Shown here piece by piece: positions 61,870 through 64,000 of a DNA stretch of 64,000 nt. The DNA is from Flavobacteriia bacterium (GTDB taxonomy: Bacteria; Bacteroidota; Bacteroidia; Flavobacteriales; Flavobacteriaceae). A program made the translations under genes and the position numbers. The stretch's first letter is position 1. Each line of letters starts with the position of its first letter. The notes below the pieces were generated by a model that was not told where the DNA came from, searched no databases, and saw only the letters and a program-made list of their open reading frames with translations. Location: NCBI GenBank assembly GCA_011391075.1, contig JAABRF010000001.1:1-64000 (forward strand), given 5' to 3'.

Positions 61870-63999
61870 TTAAGGATTCACATAGATCCAATTATTAATA
61901 GGTCCGTGAACACCATCGTTTAGTTCTAATGTAAAGAAGTAAGTTGAAGCTTCAGGATCTGAAGAAATAACACCGTCAACAGTACCATCCCAAATGATTG
62001 CAGCACCAGAATTACCACTTACAAAGCTTGTATTTCCGCTATTTTTTTCAGCTACAATATTGCCCCAACGGTTGAATATTGTAAATTTAAAATCAGGATA
62101 TACCCCTCTTAAGAATTCAATTGTAAATAAATCATTTTTACCATCTCCATTTGGTGAGAAACCATTAGGAATAGAAGGCGTACAATTCTGAACAATCAAG
62201 GCAAAAGAAGTAGTAATATAACAACCGGTTGAATTGTTTTCAATTCTTACATATAAAGTTCTAGGAGTAGAATTAAATTCTGAAAGATTGGATACTACGA
62301 TTGCATTGGATTCTTGTTGCGCATCAACAAGTGAATTATAGTAAGAAACAGTCATTCCGGTTTGTGCTCCTAAAATAAGCCCTTGCTGAGTTTGAATATC
62401 AAAAATTCCATTATTTGCACCTTCATTACATGAAGTTAAACTACCAATAGGACTGGCAACAACAGGTAATGCATCAACTACCAAGTTCAATGGAAATACA
62501 TCATAACAAGCCGTAGTAGGATCTTCAAAACGAACATAAATCACAGCAGTTGATGAAAGGTAAGCCATATTGGAAATGGTATTGCTATTTCCAGCTACTG
62601 CATCTGCTTGAACAGTATAGAATCTGGTGTAATAATTATCATTAGCCAATACAACAGCTTCTAAATCAAATACTGCTTGATTATTACCATTATTACATTC
62701 ATGAAGATCTTCTATATTATTATTATTTGGAAGCGGATTAACAGTTATACAAACATCATAGGAATATGTACAACCTATATCATCTGTTGCATTATAAGTA
62801 TAACATTTTTGACCAGCTGTAGTTGGTAAAACTGTAATTTGATTTCCAACAGTAGAAATGATACTAGCATTTGGAGTCCATGATTGTGATACAATTACAG
62901 GTGTAAAATTGAGGTTTGATGTAGTTAAACTAGGATCAAAGTTGATTTCCCAACTGAAAATATATCCATTATCTAAACCTAAGTTATCAGTTACTTGTAT
63001 CGTCCAATCTCCATTCAAAGGAGACCCTAAAAGTCCGGTAAATGATTCAAATGAGCTATAGTTACCTGCAGGAATATAAGAGTCAGTATAAGTTCCAGGT
63101 CCGTCACCACTAGGGAAAACACCACCTGTAACTGATCCTTCAACTAATGTAGGAAGTGAATCATCTGGTAAGAAACAATAGAGACTACCCACACCAGGAT
63201 TGACCACAGTACTATTACCATCAATAGTTGCAGTAGCCCAAGGAATACCTAAATTGGCAGAACTACCACCTTGAGAATAATCTTTAAGAATAACTACTTG
63301 TCCATTTGGACTGGTAATTTGAATATCCAAATCTCCCAAATAAGAGTGTTCCATATTTAAACAGACTCCTAATATCTGATTGACATTGGTAATGGTTTGA
63401 TTCGAACTGAAACAGTTAACAGTAATTGAAGTTTCATAAGATACACCACTTCCATCAGGTAAGAAAGTAACTCCACTAACTGGAGGAGTACAATCAACTT
63501 CAACAGGAACAGCTACAACCATTCCAGTTAAAACTGTTTGATCTTCCAAACATATTTCTGTTTCAGCAGCTGCTGTTCCAGTAAAATCAGGAGTAGAGTA
63601 TACGTGAATTACTTGAACTTCTGACAATGTAGAACAAACTTGAGTAGCATTGTTATCAGTAACAGTTAGTATTGCATTATATCCACCTGCAGTTGTATAA
63701 ACGTGTGTAGCAGTCATACCTGTTCCAGTTGTTCCGTCACCAAAATTCCATAGGTATGTAGCATCTTCACCACTTACAGAAAAAGTAGCATTTGCAGTAA
63801 ATGTCACTTCGGTTCCTTGACATATTTTCAAGAATGCTGAAGTAGGATTGGGTGTTGGAGATACTGTAAAAGCAGCTGTAATATCTTGACATGGAATGAT
63901 ACAAGAAACAGCAGCTTCCCAACCTGAAGCATTAATTATTGAATCTGATGTAAATTTCACAGTCAAACATCCTGTTGTGCTATCATCAGAAGCGGTAAC
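61870..63999 (-). CDS. Large secreted protein with PKD, P-type and CHU_C domains (N-terminus beyond window)
   Basis: At least 710 codons, open to the window edge at 63999. Order in the visible part: end of a CUB-like segment (CLTVKFTSDSIINASGWEA), a PKD domain (YLWNFGDGTTGTG), a proprotein-convertase P-like domain (LNMEHSYLGDLDIQITSPNG ... GDWTIQVTDN), Ig-like repeats rich in 'LY/IYVRIEN/FED', and a C-terminal CHU_C (gliding-associated, TIGR04131-type) domain starting IPNGFSPNGDGKND and ending NNWIYVNP. The last domain is a type B signal for type IX secretion, so the protein is exported to the surface or medium. It may be an adhesin. Confidence 0.9.
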   Translation of the reverse strand, partial: VTASDDSTTGCLTVKFTSDSIINASGWEAAVSCIIPCQDITAAFTVSPTPNPTSAFLKICQGTEVTFTANATFSVSGEDATYLWNFGDGTTGTGMTATHVYTTAGGYNAILTVTDNNATQVCSTLSEVQVIHVYSTPDFTGTAAAETEICLEDQTVLTGMVVAVPVEVDCTPPVSGVTFLPDGSGVSYETSITVNCFSSNQTITNVNQILGVCLNMEHSYLGDLDIQITSPNGQVVILKDYSQGGSSANLGIPWATATIDGNSTVVNPGVGSLYCFLPDDSLPTLVEGSVTGGVFPSGDGPGTYTDSYIPAGNYSSFESFTGLLGSPLNGDWTIQVTDNLGLDNGYIFSWEINFDPSLTTSNLNFTPVIVSQSWTPNASIISTVGNQITVLPTTAGQKCYTYNATDDIGCTYSYDVCITVNPLPNNNNIEDLHECNNGNNQAVFDLEAVVLANDNYYTRFYTVQADAVAGNSNTISNMAYLSSTAVIYVRFEDPTTACYDVFPLNLVVDALPVVASPIGSLTSCNEGANNGIFDIQTQQGLILGAQTGMTVSYYNSLVDAQQESNAIVVSNLSEFNSTPRTLYVRIENNSTGCYITTSFALIVQNCTPSIPNGFSPNGDGKNDLFTIEFLRGVYPDFKFTIFNRWGNIVAEKNSGNTSFVSGNSGAAIIWDGTVDGVISSDPEASTYFFTLELNDGVHGPINNWIYVNP

Positions 64000-64000
64000 C

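Overview
The window looks like a chromosomal segment of a low-GC member of the Bacteroidota, most probably class Flavobacteriia. The evidence: many genes are preceded by the Bacteroidota sigma -7 element TAnnTTTG and few by a Shine-Dalgarno sequence. Family-specific markers are also present: a fused SecDF, a PorP/SprF-OmpA pair, a PorX-type regulator with a PglZ domain, a CHU_C (type IX secretion) C-terminal domain, a fused CcoN-CcoO cytochrome oxidase, and a carboxypeptidase-regulatory-domain TonB receptor. No rRNA, prophage, complete insertion sequence or CRISPR array is seen. Genus and species cannot be named from the sequence alone.

Layout. 1-8.3 kb: a UbiA-like membrane protein (cut by the window edge) with a small lipoprotein on the minus strand, then secDF, a fused hypoxanthine phosphoribosyltransferase-adenylate kinase, obg, a CoA-type Nudix hydrolase and a PlsC-like acyltransferase. 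8.4-13 kb: an OxyR-type regulator behind a five-copy heptamer repeat, two small conserved proteins, and a SprF-like/OmpA-like outer-membrane pair. 13-21.3 kb: anmK, nhaB, exbB-exbD-tonB-folC, two tRNA-Val genes, and a two-gene ABC exporter. 21.3-29.6 kb: a cbb3 oxidase locus (Crp/Fnr regulator, ccoI, ccoS, ccoNO, ccoQ, ccoP, ccoG) with FNR-box-like palindromes. 29.8-43.8 kb: an acyltransferase-3, a frameshifted small membrane protein coupled to an ABC ATPase, omega-amidase plus methionine aminotransferase, dnaN, acpH, ggt, rlmH, an M48 protease, a PhnP-like hydrolase, aroB, proline dehydrogenase and an unlisted 43-residue membrane protein. 44-64 kb: prfC, idi, a MORN-repeat protein, sppA, a His-rich small protein with a TonB-dependent receptor, recR, fabI, recN, porX, an HD phosphohydrolase, Nnr fusion, a DUF2461 protein, and the C-terminal part of a large secreted PKD/P-domain/CHU_C protein.

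How the genes fit together. The cbb3 block is a micro-aerobic respiration module: copper ATPase CcoI, assembly factors CcoS and CcoG, catalytic CcoNO, CcoQ and CcoP, and its own Crp/Fnr regulator, with TTGATnnnnATCAA-like sites in the divergent promoter and upstream of ccoS. ExbB-ExbD-TonB would energise outer-membrane receptors such as the one at 49.8 kb. The type IX secretion parts (SprF-like protein, PorX, CHU_C substrate) are scattered.

The least explained content is non-coding: two related ~180-215-bp palindromic elements with shared terminal inverted repeats; a third element built from nested hairpins; and a recurring unit made of the palindrome CCCGATAGCTATCGGG followed by 7- or 8-bp A/T-rich tandem repeats that end at or near gene boundaries. 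Also notable are a T9 homopolymer that splits the partner gene of an ABC ATPase and a tRNA-Val(GAC) with C instead of U at position 33.
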